Positions 17,282 through 25,410 of a DNA stretch of 64,000 nt are shown piece after piece. Numbering within the stretch: position 1 is the stretch's first letter; each line of letters opens with the position of its first letter. A program made the translations under genes and the position numbers. Below the pieces are notes generated by a model. The model saw nothing but the letters and a program-made list of their open reading frames with translations, did no database searches and was not told where the DNA came from. This DNA is from Cupriavidus basilensis (GTDB lineage: Bacteria > Pseudomonadota > Gammaproteobacteria > Burkholderiales > Burkholderiaceae), in NCBI RefSeq assembly GCF_008801925.2, contig NZ_CP062804.1:2604001-2668000 (forward strand). The letters run 5' to 3'.

Positions 17282-17365
17282 ATGGGCGTCCACAGGGTCC
17301 TGCCGATTTTTGAAGGTAAAAAGGTTGTGATCATCGGCGGCACGAGCGGCATGGGCCTCGATTAG
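17282..17365 (+). pseudogene. N-terminal stub of another SDR gene
   Basis: A 27-codon frame reads through 'FEGKKVVIIGGTSGMG', the beta1-glycine-loop of an SDR, and then stops at TAG (17363). The remaining 200-plus codons are absent, so this is a truncated second SDR gene left at a deletion junction just after the intact one. Confidence 0.6.
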
Positions 17366-18207
17366 AGCCATCTGGCTTCACAGCGATCCAGCCTGAGAAA
17401 TGCCCACGGGGCCGCTGCTGATCCCACGCAGCATCCCCGGAATTCGGCACCGAGCCAAGTAAGATGGACTGAAGAACTCGTTGTCGTCCATCTTCCAAGC
17501 GGTGAAATGGACACGGTATCGGAGCCATGGGCCGCGCCCGATAGGGGATTCGGATGTATCCATCGTTCCGAACCACTCCGTATCGGAACCTTGACCATCC
17601 TCCCGCATCACGCCGAGCAACGATTCTCCGAACTTTCTGCTGGCCCGTTACGAGGCGATCGGGCAGTACCGGCAACGAACACGTAACCCGGCCGGCGGCG
17701 CTCCTGCTGCGGCTGACCAACCTAGCCTTAGCGCTAGCGCTAGCCGTTGATTTCGCTGGAAATCCGTTTGACCCAATCTTGACCCGGCCAATTTTGCATT
17801 CCGAATCCTCATGCTGATAAGAAAAGTTATTGGCATTGACCTGGTCCCGCGAGAACGCGTGCCGCGGTACTTTGGGCGATAAGCGATCAATGAAAGCGCG
17901 AGCCTCCCCTACCGTCTCCAGGGCGAGCGCCGCTTTGACCTCGGCGTCATCGAATCCGGCTTTCTGTGCATAGATTGCCGTCGACGTGACGATTGCCGCT
18001 TTAGCCAACGGCGCTAGCGGCGTCGAAGCCTGTTGGTTGAAGCCTGCCTGATTTGCGATCCAGCGACCGCAATCGAAATCTGCCAACTCCAGCGCGCGCC
18101 GCGCATCGGTGGCCAAGCTCGATCGCCTGCTCCTGGTAAGGCAACCCCGAAATGGCAAGGCACCTGGCTCGCCGGATCCGGCGCGCACCGGTCGTTACCT
18201 GGGCTGT
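17366..18207. other. 840-base region of apparently decayed coding DNA
   Basis: Long minus-strand frames cover this stretch. One segment (about 17800-18080) has plausible codon use and an 'ALALETVGEARAFIDRLSP' helix, and another (17378-17620) an aromatic-rich stretch, but neither has a convincing start or known family. Repeated TAGCGC units occur at about 17726-17743. I read it as debris between two truncated genes. Confidence 0.3.
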
Positions 18208-18735
18208 TCAGGCCCGCTCCAACCGATACCCGTAGTTATAGATCGTCGACACCACAAGACCATTCTTCGGCCTCAGCACGAGACTCGAGCGCAGCTTGCT
18301 CACGTAGGTCGCTAGGGTCGCGTCATACTTGCGGTCTACCCCGCCCCAGATCCGCTTGATCATCACGTCTTTCGACACGATCCGGCCCACGTTCTCGAAC
18401 AGCATCAACGCCAGGTCGAATTCACGCTGCGACAGCGCCACCTGCTTACCGTCCACGGTCGCGACCTGCGATCCGATATCGAGCGCGAACTTGCCGATCT
18501 CGACTGTTTTCGCGCGCTGCGTCTCCGGGTAGTACTTGCGCGCCTGCGCGCTCACGCGCGCGATCAGTTCACGCTCGCGCAGCGGTTTGATCAGGTAGTC
18601 GTCGGCGCCCTGGTTGAGGCCGAACACGATATCGTCTTCGCCGTCGTGCTGCGTCATCATGACGATGGGCAGCGTGTCGGCGAACGTCTCCCGCGCCCAC
18701 CGCATGACCTCGATGCCCGATTTGCCCGGCACAAG
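18208..18735 (-). pseudogene. OmpR-family response regulator lacking the first half of its receiver
   Basis: The sequence becomes recognisable at 'PGKSGIEVMRW', the middle of a receiver domain. It runs through 'IVMMTQ' and 'GADDYLIKPL' into a complete winged-helix output domain ('YDATLATYVSKLR', 'IYNYGYRLE'). The N-terminal acidic pocket and the phospho-acceptor Asp are missing; upstream codons in the open frame look random. A remaining product could bind DNA but not be phosphorylated. No kinase gene is adjacent. Confidence 0.75.
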
Positions 18736-18976
18736 CTGGGCTAGGCGCTGATGACCAACGTCGCAATTTGCGGCCCGGCACAATCTGGATTGATCCTGAC
18801 CTCCTCGAACGAGCGGCTCCCAATGGCCGGACGCTGACGACCACAGTAGGCGGCCGAAACCCACAACCCGCAACCCGCCGGGCCACATCAGATGTGAAAT
18901 ACAAGGCACCCGCACCCGAGCGAGAAGCGCTTCATCCTGCAACGGCACGCCCTTATCTCGGATTGCCCGCCTGTTG

Positions 18977-19405
18977 TCAGGCAAACTCACTGACAGCTTC
19001 GCCAGCCAGCGCGACTTCCGTTTCGTCGGTCACCCTGCTTTCCGCTATCGCGTTGTCGCCTTCGGAAACTATGTCGCCCAGACCGATGACGACCGTGATA
19101 TTCGGCGTCCAGTTCTTGCGGTCGGTGCTGACCTCGGCAAACGTGGTCACCGTGGCGGTATAGCCCTGCGTTCTGAGGTCGTCGGCTAGCCGTTGCGCGC
19201 GCGGTTCCAGCGCTGCTTGCGGATTGTCTTCGTTGATGTCGAGTACCAGCCTGGTCTCGAATTCTTCCTTGCCCTTCTGAATTGCCGTTTGCATTGCCTT
19301 GAGTTGCTTGTTCGCGAGCGCGACTAGCTTGCTGTACCTGGATTCTTCCTGGCTGGCGCGCAGTGCCTTGGCGGCGTTGATGATTTCGGTGCGGTCCACA
19401 AACAT
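18977..19405 (-). CDS. hypothetical protein downstream of a LexA-type box
   Basis: A 142-residue protein, rich in charged residues and helical in its first half ('IINAAKALRASQEE', 'LANKQLKAMQTAIQKGKEEF'), then a beta-type domain with 'YTATVTTFAEV' and 'ITVVIGLGD'. No signal peptide or membrane segment. Start chosen at the ATG with AAAGG 6 bases upstream. I recognise no family. The only regulatory clue is the CTGT-N8-ACAG palindrome 86 bases upstream of the start, facing this gene. Confidence 0.6.
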   Translation of the reverse strand: MFVDRTEIINAAKALRASQEESRYSKLVALANKQLKAMQTAIQKGKEEFETRLVLDINEDNPQAALEPRAQRLADDLRTQGYTATVTTFAEVSTDRKNWTPNITVVIGLGDIVSEGDNAIAESRVTDETEVALAGEAVSEFA

Positions 19406-19490
19406 GATTGCCTTTCGAAGTGGGGGGAGAAAGCGCAGGCGCCGCACGGGCTTGACTCCAGGAGCCAGTTTTTCCGGGAGGCGACGACAA

Positions 19491-19506
19491 CTGTATAAAT
19501 ATACAG
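19491..19506. promoter_or_regulatory. LexA-type SOS box (CTGT-N8-ACAG)
   Basis: CTGTATAAATATACAG is nearly the ideal LexA operator, and the flanks extend the symmetry by one base pair (A...T). It could serve the minus-strand gene at 19405. It differs in one base from the box at 10428. Confidence 0.65.
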
Positions 19507-19760
19507 TGTTTGCCGGCTAGCCGGCAAGGAGTACAGGGTGAAATTCCCTGACGGCAGAAGATCTGGCGAATCGCGCTATGGTTGCCGCGTCTAGACTAAA
19601 AGCGGCGTGGCTCCGAAGTGATTGAGTCCCGCACATGGTGGGAGCGCACGATACCTCCCCAGGCTCCGGCTGAGGCTGGGGAGCCCGATGCAGGCCGTTA
19701 TGCAAAGTCCGCCGCGAGCAACCGGCCGCTCAAGTCCAATCGTCACGAAGACCAAGTTGA
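19505..19760 (+). ncRNA. structured RNA element, possibly the 5' (domain I) part of a group II intron
   Basis: Starting at a GTGTTTGCCGGC...GCCGGCAAGG hairpin, the sequence has the run CAGGGTGAAATTCCCTGACGGCAG and further paired segments (GCCGCGTC...GCGGC, CTCCCCAGGCTCCGGCTGAGGCTGGGGAG). This style of GTG start and 'GGTGAAAxTCC' hairpin is seen in bacterial group II introns. No reverse-transcriptase gene follows, so it would be a truncated intron. It begins inside the last base pairs of the LexA box. The assignment is from pattern memory only. Confidence 0.4.
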
Positions 19761-19940
19761 GAGGAGCCGACAGGCGCCTTACGACCCCGAACAGCCGTTC
19801 AGACCGCCCCGCTGCAACGGCCGCTTCCAGAGAGCAACCGCCGCTCGTTATCGCGTGTAAACGGGCTGGCTCATCAGCGGCTGGGCGGACGCCTACTACT
19901 TCTCGGCGGAACGGATAGTGTTTCCGGCCGGGACGGGCAG

Positions 19941-20045
19941 GTTCATCCGCTGGGCACCGCAATCGCGCTGCCGCCGTTCGGGCAGAAGGCAGGCGCCGCC
20001 CCGGTCCCGTTCGGCTTCATGCAAATGGGCTGCGCGGCCCCGCCA
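19941..20045 (+). pseudogene. fragment of an MFS (Bcr/CflA-type) transporter
   Basis: About 35 codons read 'HPLGTAIALPPFGQKAG' followed by 'FGFMQMGCAA', which resembles the late transmembrane region of Bcr/CflA drug-resistance transporters. The rest is missing and downstream frames drift. It lies beside the TetR gene, so the regulator may once have controlled this pump. Confidence 0.45.
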
Positions 20046-20075
20046 TGGAGTTGTCTCTGCGCAGGTTGTGGCCGC

Positions 20076-20768
20076 CTATTTGGCCTTCTTTATCGTCCTG
20101 GCGGCCAGCTTGCCGTTGTCGCCGCTGGCGTTCTGGCGATCGGCAGGTCGCTGAACGCCAGAAGTGTGCCGGTCATGCGAAGAAGTGTTTGCTGTTGTGG
20201 ACACGCTCAGTGACGCGAGGATCGCGTCGCGGCAAACCGCCAGGATTTCGTCGGCCAGCGGCGAGTCGTCCGGACAGGCACGCGACATGACGATGGCGCC
20301 CACCACGTGCGCCAGTGTGTCGAGAGACCGGGCTCGCGTCCGACCCGGATCGGCTCCGTCCGAAAGAGTGTCCTCGGGCGTCAGCGCAGCCAGCAGGCTC
20401 TCAATGCCAGCCGCGAACGCGGTCCGAACCGCTTCTGGTTGACGCGCGGCATCCCCGCCTAGTGCGGCCATTGTGCAACCGGTAGCGCGGGTGTCGCGGT
20501 GCTCGCGAGAAAGGTAATGCTGCACGAACTCTGGGGCGTTTACACCCGCGCTCAGTGCCACCGTCTGCGCGATGCCGCAGGCCGCCGATTCCGCCATCAG
20601 TTCGGCCTTGGAGCTGAACTGTCTGTAAAAGCCGCCGTGGGTGAAGCCGGCTGCGGCCATCAGATCGGCAACGCCAACCCCGTCGTAGCCACGTTCCCGA
20701 AACATCTTGGACGCCGTCGCGACAACGTGCTCCCGGTTGGCCTGTGCCTGTGCCTTGGTGATCTTCAT
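20076..20768 (-). CDS. TetR-family regulator of the old-yellow-enzyme cassette
   Basis: A 230-residue TetR protein with the HTH at about residues 14-60 ('ASKMFRERGYDGVGVADLM', 'GFTHGGFYRQFSSK'). The effector domain has 'GCTMAALGGDAAR', typical of regulators related to NemR/AcuR. The C-terminal tail (last 30 residues) is polar and unlike the family, perhaps a 3' extension into foreign sequence. It is divergent from the OYE gene, with a perfect inverted repeat between them, so it probably represses the four-gene cassette and responds to an electrophile or quinone. The ligand is inference. Confidence 0.88.
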   Translation of the reverse strand: MKITKAQAQANREHVVATASKMFRERGYDGVGVADLMAAAGFTHGGFYRQFSSKAELMAESAACGIAQTVALSAGVNAPEFVQHYLSREHRDTRATGCTMAALGGDAARQPEAVRTAFAAGIESLLAALTPEDTLSDGADPGRTRARSLDTLAHVVGAIVMSRACPDDSPLADEILAVCRDAILASLSVSTTANTSSHDRHTSGVQRPADRQNASGDNGKLAARTIKKAK

Positions 20769-20813
20769 TTCCTGACCACGGTGGGTTCATGTCTGCGAAG
20801 TCTCCATTGTACA

Positions 20814-20843
20814 TTGATGTTAATCGTCATCAAAACCTTGACA
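20814..20843 (+). promoter_or_regulatory. inverted-repeat operator plus -35 element before the OYE cassette
   Basis: TTGATG-N8-CATCAA (20814-20833) is a perfect 6-base inverted repeat; a TTGACA (20838-20843) follows at once. The -10 is weak (TCATCA near 20859). The layout suits a TetR operator overlapping the promoter of the plus-strand cassette. Confidence 0.6.
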
Positions 20844-20900
20844 GTTAAGATTATGGTCATCATCATTGAGCGCAATTCCAACCCTAAAGGCTGACGCAAA

Positions 20901-21983
20901 ATGACCGACAAGACGCTTTTCGAGCCCTACACCCTTGGGCGCCTGACACTCGCCAACCGTTTTGTCATGGCACCGCTGACCCGCAATCGCGCAGGCGCGG
21001 GGCTAGTGCCCACCGAACTGGCCGCCACTTACTACGCCCAGCGCGCCTCGGCCGGCTTGATCATCACTGAGGCTACGCAAGTCTCAGCCCAGGCCCAGGG
21101 CTATCAGGACACCCCGGGCCTGTATACACCTGAGCAAATCGCCGGCTGGCGCATGGTCACCGAGGCTGTGCATGCGAAGGGGGGACGCATCTTCGCGCAA
21201 CTCTGGCACGTCGGGCGTGTTTCGCATGTGGATGTCCAGCCTGACGGCGCTGCGCCGGTCGCGCCTTCGGCCATCCGCGCGGCGACGAAGACCTTTGTCA
21301 ACAACGGTTTTGTCGACGTGTCGCAGCCGCGCGCCCTCGAACTCAACGAACTGCCGGGCATTGTTGACGACTTTCGTCGAGCCGCGGCCAATGCCATGTC
21401 TGCCGGCTTCGACGGCGTGGAGATTCACGGTGCCAACGGCTACCTGCTGGAGCAGTTCATCAAAGACGGGGCCAACCAGCGCACTGACGCCTACGGCGGT
21501 TCGATCGAGAACCGTGCGCGCCTGCTACTGGAAGTCGTCGCTGCAGTTGTTGAAGAAATCGGCGCCGATCGCACCGGTGTGCGCATCTCGCCTGTGTCAC
21601 CGTTAAATGGCATTTCGAGCAGTAACCCTCAGCCCCAGTACGACTACATCGCCGGGCAGCTCAGCGCGCTGGGCATCGTCTACCTGCACGTGGTCGAGGG
21701 CGCGACCGGCGGCCCGCGCGATGTCGCACCGTTTGACTACGACGCGCTGCGCCGCCACTTCAGGCAAACCTACCTGGCCAACAACGGCTACGACCTGGAA
21801 CTCGCCACCGCCAGGCTCAACGAGGGCAAGGCAGACCTGTTTGCCTTCGGCCGTGCCTTCATCAGCAACCCCGACCTGGTCAAACGCCTGAAGACCGGCG
21901 CCCCGCTGGCCCAGCCCGACTTCGCCACGCTCTATGGTGGCGGCGCTGCGGGCTACACCGATTACCCGTCCATCACCGCTTGA
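20901..21983 (+). CDS. old yellow enzyme family alkene reductase (NemA-like)
   Basis: A 360-residue FMN flavoprotein with the OYE signatures: 'NRFVMAPLTRNRA' near the N-terminus, the substrate-binding His-Gly-Ala-Asn motif followed by 'GYLLEQF' (about residue 178), the 'RTDAYGGSIENRARL' phosphate/FMN region, and 'FGRAFISNPDL' near the C-terminus. The family reduces activated C=C bonds of enones, nitroesters or N-ethylmaleimide using NAD(P)H. It is the first gene of the cassette transcribed away from the TetR gene and probably induced by reactive electrophiles. Confidence 0.93.
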   Translation: MTDKTLFEPYTLGRLTLANRFVMAPLTRNRAGAGLVPTELAATYYAQRASAGLIITEATQVSAQAQGYQDTPGLYTPEQIAGWRMVTEAVHAKGGRIFAQLWHVGRVSHVDVQPDGAAPVAPSAIRAATKTFVNNGFVDVSQPRALELNELPGIVDDFRRAAANAMSAGFDGVEIHGANGYLLEQFIKDGANQRTDAYGGSIENRARLLLEVVAAVVEEIGADRTGVRISPVSPLNGISSSNPQPQYDYIAGQLSALGIVYLHVVEGATGGPRDVAPFDYDALRRHFRQTYLANNGYDLELATARLNEGKADLFAFGRAFISNPDLVKRLKTGAPLAQPDFATLYGGGAAGYTDYPSITA

Positions 21984-22032
21984 GGCGCGCTGCTTGCGTC
22001 CGCGTCCGAACCGCCTTGAAAAGGAAATTATC

Positions 22033-22821
22033 ATGACCACGCTTCCGACTGTTCTCATCACCGGCGCCTCCTCCGGCATCGGCGCCACCTACGCCGAGCG
22101 CTTCGCCCGCCGCGGCCACGATCTTGTGCTGGTTGCCCGCGACAAGGCGCGCCTCGAAACGCTGGCCGCGCGGCTGCGTGAAGAAAGTGGGGTGGCCGTG
22201 GAAGTGCTGCAGGCCGACCTCACCCAGCCCGCCGACCTTGCCAGGGTCGAGACTCGTCTGCGCGAGGATGCTCGCATAGGCATCCTGATCAACAACGCCG
22301 GGATGGCTCAATCGGGCGGCTTCGTGCAGCAGACGCCTGAGGGAATCGAACGCCTGATCACGCTCAACACGACGGCGCTTACGCGGCTTGCCGCCGCCGC
22401 CGCTCCGCGCTTCCTGGAGTCGGGTACCGGCGCAATCGTCAACATCGGCTCGGTGGTGGGTTTCGCGCCCGAGTTCGGCATGTCAATTTACGGCGCCACC
22501 AAGGCGTTTGTGCTGTTCCTGTCGCAGGGATTGAACCTCGAGTTGTCGCCCAGCGGCGTCTACGTGCAGGCGGTGCTCCCGGCGGCGACCCGCACGGAAA
22601 TATGGGGGCGCGCCGGCATCGACGTCAATACGCTACCCGAGGTGATGGAAGTCGGCGAACTGGTTGATGCGGCACTGGTCGGCTTCGATCGCCGCGAACT
22701 CGTGACTATCCCGCCGCTGCACGTAGCGGCGCGCTGGGACGCATTGGATGGCGCGCGTCAAGGGCTCATATCGGACATTCGACAAGCCGAGGTGGCCGAA
22801 CGCTATCGGCCCGAAGCCTGA
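22033..22821 (+). CDS. short-chain dehydrogenase/reductase in the OYE cassette
   Basis: A 262-residue classical SDR: Gly-Ala-Ser-Ser-Gly-Ile-Gly cofactor loop (residues 10-16), an Arg-rich stretch after it suggesting NADP preference, the 'NNAG' motif, catalytic Ser in 'IGSVVG', and Tyr/Lys in 'YGATKAF' (Tyr near 156). The start is the ATG after an AAGGAA Shine-Dalgarno, 50 bases downstream of the OYE stop. Substrate unknown; with OYE it could reduce the carbonyl of the same conjugated compound. Confidence 0.9.
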   Translation: MTTLPTVLITGASSGIGATYAERFARRGHDLVLVARDKARLETLAARLREESGVAVEVLQADLTQPADLARVETRLREDARIGILINNAGMAQSGGFVQQTPEGIERLITLNTTALTRLAAAAAPRFLESGTGAIVNIGSVVGFAPEFGMSIYGATKAFVLFLSQGLNLELSPSGVYVQAVLPAATRTEIWGRAGIDVNTLPEVMEVGELVDAALVGFDRRELVTIPPLHVAARWDALDGARQGLISDIRQAEVAERYRPEA

Positions 22822-22863
22822 CCGCCACAATGACCCGGGCGTCACCCCCGACGAGAATCGACC

Positions 22864-23754
22864 ATGAACTTCAAAGCGCCGCAGGCTTCTTATGCCCACG
22901 CTCAGACCAAGCTAGTAGAGGTGTGCGGAACCACGTTCGCTTATCGCGAACTGGGACAGCATGGCGGTACCCCGCTGGTCCTCCTTAACCACTGGGGCGC
23001 CGTGCTGGACAACTTCGACCCGCGCATCGTAGATGGCCTGGCTCGTGAGCACCACGTTATTGCCATCGACTATCGCGGAATCGGTTTGTCCGGCGGCACC
23101 GCGTCGGTAACCGTCGGCGAGATGGCGCGCGACACGAGCGCGGTGATCCGCGCGATGGGTTTCGATCAAGTAGATCTGCTCGGCTTTTCGCTTGGCGGTT
23201 TCGTGGCACAGGACGTGGCCCTGAAGGCGCCTGCCCTTGTGCGCAAGCTCATCCTTACAGGCACGGGTCCCGCGGGCGGTCAGGGCATCGATCGTGTCGG
23301 TGCGGTGTCGTGGCCGCTGATACTCAAGGGCCTGCTGACGCTACGCGACCCCAAGACCTATCTCTTCTTCACCCCTACGGCCATTGGCCGGCAGGCGGCA
23401 AGCGCCTTCCTGAAAAGACTGAAGGAGCGCCGCGTCGATCGCGACAGGGGACCGACACCCCGCGCCTTCTTGCGCCAGCTCAAGGCGATTAAGGCTTGGG
23501 GCCAGCACGAGCCGCAGGATCTCTCCGGCCTGCGCATGCCTGTCCTGATCGCCAACGGCGACAATGACATCATGGTGCCCACCACGCTGAGTCGCGACAT
23601 GGCCCGGCGCATTCCCCATGCGCAGTTGGTCATCTACGAAGAAGCCGGCCATGGCGGCATCTTTCAGTATCACGCCGACTTCGTGTCAAGGGCGCTGGCG
23701 TTCCTGGCAACACCCCCATTGGAATTAGAGCAACATGAACGCACTTACATTTAA
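22864..23754 (+). CDS. alpha/beta hydrolase in the OYE cassette
   Basis: A 296-residue hydrolase: oxyanion region 'LLNHWGAVLDNFD', nucleophile elbow Gly-Phe-Ser-Leu-Gly-Gly (Ser near 107), acid in 'ANGDND' and His in 'EEAGHGGIFQ'. Its 3' end overlaps the next gene by 20 bases, which implies coupling. Relatives include haloperoxidase-like and carboxylesterase hydrolases that often accompany OYE-SDR genes in inducible detoxification cassettes. Substrate unknown. Confidence 0.9.
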   Translation: MNFKAPQASYAHAQTKLVEVCGTTFAYRELGQHGGTPLVLLNHWGAVLDNFDPRIVDGLAREHHVIAIDYRGIGLSGGTASVTVGEMARDTSAVIRAMGFDQVDLLGFSLGGFVAQDVALKAPALVRKLILTGTGPAGGQGIDRVGAVSWPLILKGLLTLRDPKTYLFFTPTAIGRQAASAFLKRLKERRVDRDRGPTPRAFLRQLKAIKAWGQHEPQDLSGLRMPVLIANGDNDIMVPTTLSRDMARRIPHAQLVIYEEAGHGGIFQYHADFVSRALAFLATPPLELEQHERTYI

Positions 23755-24736
23755 ACGCTATGGCAGGTCACCTGAGATCGGATTCGCCGACGTTCCGCGC
23801 CCCACGTTAAAGGCGGATGAGTTGCTGGTGGAAGTCCACGCGGCAGGATTGAATCCCATCGACAACATGATTCCGGCGGGCACGTTCAAGCCTGTCCTGA
23901 AGTTCGAATTACCGGCCACGCTAGGCAGCGATATTGCTGGCGTGGTGGTTGAGGTTGGCAGTCGCGTGACGCGTTTCAAGCCGGGCGATGCCGTTTTTGC
24001 CAGTCTCTTCGATCTTGGCAGAGGTTCGATCGCCGAATTTGCGGCGGTGCCGGAAAGCGTTGCCGCACCGAAGCCGGCCAAGCTCGACTTTGTGCAGGCC
24101 GCCTCCGTTCCGATGGTTGGCCTCACCTCGTGGCAAGCATTGAAGGAGCGTGCCAATGTTCGAGCTGGCCAGAAGGTGTTCATCCCTGCGGGGTCGGGCG
24201 GTATCGGTACGTTCGCGATCCAGCTAGCAAAGTACCTTGGTGCCAAGGTAGGAACGACCACCAGCACGGGTAATGTTCCACTGGTCACCACGCTGGGCGC
24301 AGACGAGGTGGTCGATTATAAGAAGGAGAGCTTCGAAAGAGTGCTGCGGGGCTACGACGTCGTGCTTGGTACACTGCGGGGCGATGCGATCGAGAAAGCC
24401 ATCGGCATTCTCAAACCAGGGAGCAAGGTTGTCTCGCTCATCGGTCCGTTGGACGCAGCGTTCGCACGCGCACGACGCCTGAATTTCTTTCTAACGTTCG
24501 TGTTCGGCTTGATGAGCCGAAAAATCATGCGTCTTGCAAGAAAACGGGACGTCACCTACTCATTTCTATTCGTCCGTCCCGACGGCGCCCAACTCGCCGA
24601 GATTGGAGGACTTCTCGAGTCGGAACGCATTCGTCCGGTGATCGACAGGGTTTTTTCGTTCGAGCAAGCGAAGGAAGCGCTTGAATACTTGGCCGAGGGA
24701 CGCGCGAAGGGCAAGGTCGTCGTGAAGATCAAGTGA
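23735..24736 (+). CDS. NADP-dependent quinone oxidoreductase-like enzyme (zinc-free MDR family)
   Basis: A 333-residue medium-chain reductase: GroES-like N-terminal domain ('AAGLNPIDNMIPAG', 'GSDIAGVVVEVG'), then a Rossmann domain with 'IPAGSGGIGTFAIQLAKYLGAKV'. It lacks the zinc ligands of alcohol dehydrogenases, as in QOR/YhdH-type enzymes. Last gene of the cassette, translated from within the preceding gene. It probably reduces quinones or enones, complementing the OYE. Confidence 0.9.
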   Translation: MNALTFKRYGRSPEIGFADVPRPTLKADELLVEVHAAGLNPIDNMIPAGTFKPVLKFELPATLGSDIAGVVVEVGSRVTRFKPGDAVFASLFDLGRGSIAEFAAVPESVAAPKPAKLDFVQAASVPMVGLTSWQALKERANVRAGQKVFIPAGSGGIGTFAIQLAKYLGAKVGTTTSTGNVPLVTTLGADEVVDYKKESFERVLRGYDVVLGTLRGDAIEKAIGILKPGSKVVSLIGPLDAAFARARRLNFFLTFVFGLMSRKIMRLARKRDVTYSFLFVRPDGAQLAEIGGLLESERIRPVIDRVFSFEQAKEALEYLAEGRAKGKVVVKIK

Positions 24737-24958
24737 GTGGCCAAACGGTTGACTGCGCAGGCGCTTACCCTAGCGACTGAAGACGCGGGCGACCAGGTTA
24801 AGGCTCATGGAGAACCGGATGGCCGGTTAAAGGTGCAGAGCCGCCGCCCGAACGTCCGAGCATAAGCGCGAGCGAATCACCCTTGTTGGCTGGAAAGCGA
24901 CCTCCACCCGTCGTGAGCCGGTCAGCGCTTCGCGCAGCCGCGAATGACCGGCCGTTCG
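24737..24958. other. intergenic, no gene seen
   Basis: Starts just after the cassette; no clear terminator hairpin with a T-run and no coding signature. With the LuxR remnant and following sequence the gap to the next gene is about 670 bases. Confidence 0.3.
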
Positions 24959-25140
24959 TGGCCGAACTCAGCCGTCAGACTGATCCCTGAATCACGCAGT
25001 GACTCCCATCGCTTCGAACTCTCCTATCCCGTAATTCCGCGTAGCACCTTTTACTAGCGGCACCAAGGTTCCACACGAAACAACCCCGATCGCATCGCCA
25101 GGAACACGGCTTCGGCGCGGCTGTGCGCGCCGAAATTCCC
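24959..25140 (-). repeat. diverged copy of the 3' end of the LuxR gene at 60.5 kb
   Basis: About 175 bases (24959-25133) match 60407-60580 with scattered differences. They include a long identical run through the last codons of the LuxR gene and its downstream flank. After 25133 the copy seems to skip about 50 bases of the gene and resumes for a few bases (AAATTCCCA). It is a non-functional fragment of a LuxR-type regulator or an old duplication. Confidence 0.8.
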
Positions 25141-25410
25141 AACGCATGTGCGAGGACATGGTCGACACTCTCGGGCAATGAACCTGCCCGGAACGCTTCA
25201 CGCCGGAGGTCGTGAAGCGCTGGGATCGGTTTGCGAGATCCGCTGGTCGTTCCTGGCGGGGCGACGAGACGTAGGTGAAAATCCGTGGCAAATGGGTCAA
25301 TCTTTACCGTACAGTTCTCCGCTGTTGGAAACGCTGCGCCAGCTGACGACGGCGGAACAAGGCGTGCCGCAGCGGCCACCGTCAGGCCAGGGGCGCGTCC
25401 CGTCCAGGAC
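25141..25410. other. remnant-bearing intergenic region
   Basis: No start, motif or terminator I can defend; open frames on both strands look like chance. It follows the LuxR remnant and precedes the 3' end of the symporter gene. Confidence 0.3.

Noticed and set aside
19505..19600. Possible FMN riboswitch because of the CAGGGTGAAATTCCC hairpin
   Set aside because: The rest of the RFN element (ACCGGCGG core and paired helices) does not follow and no riboflavin gene is near; a group II intron fragment fits better.
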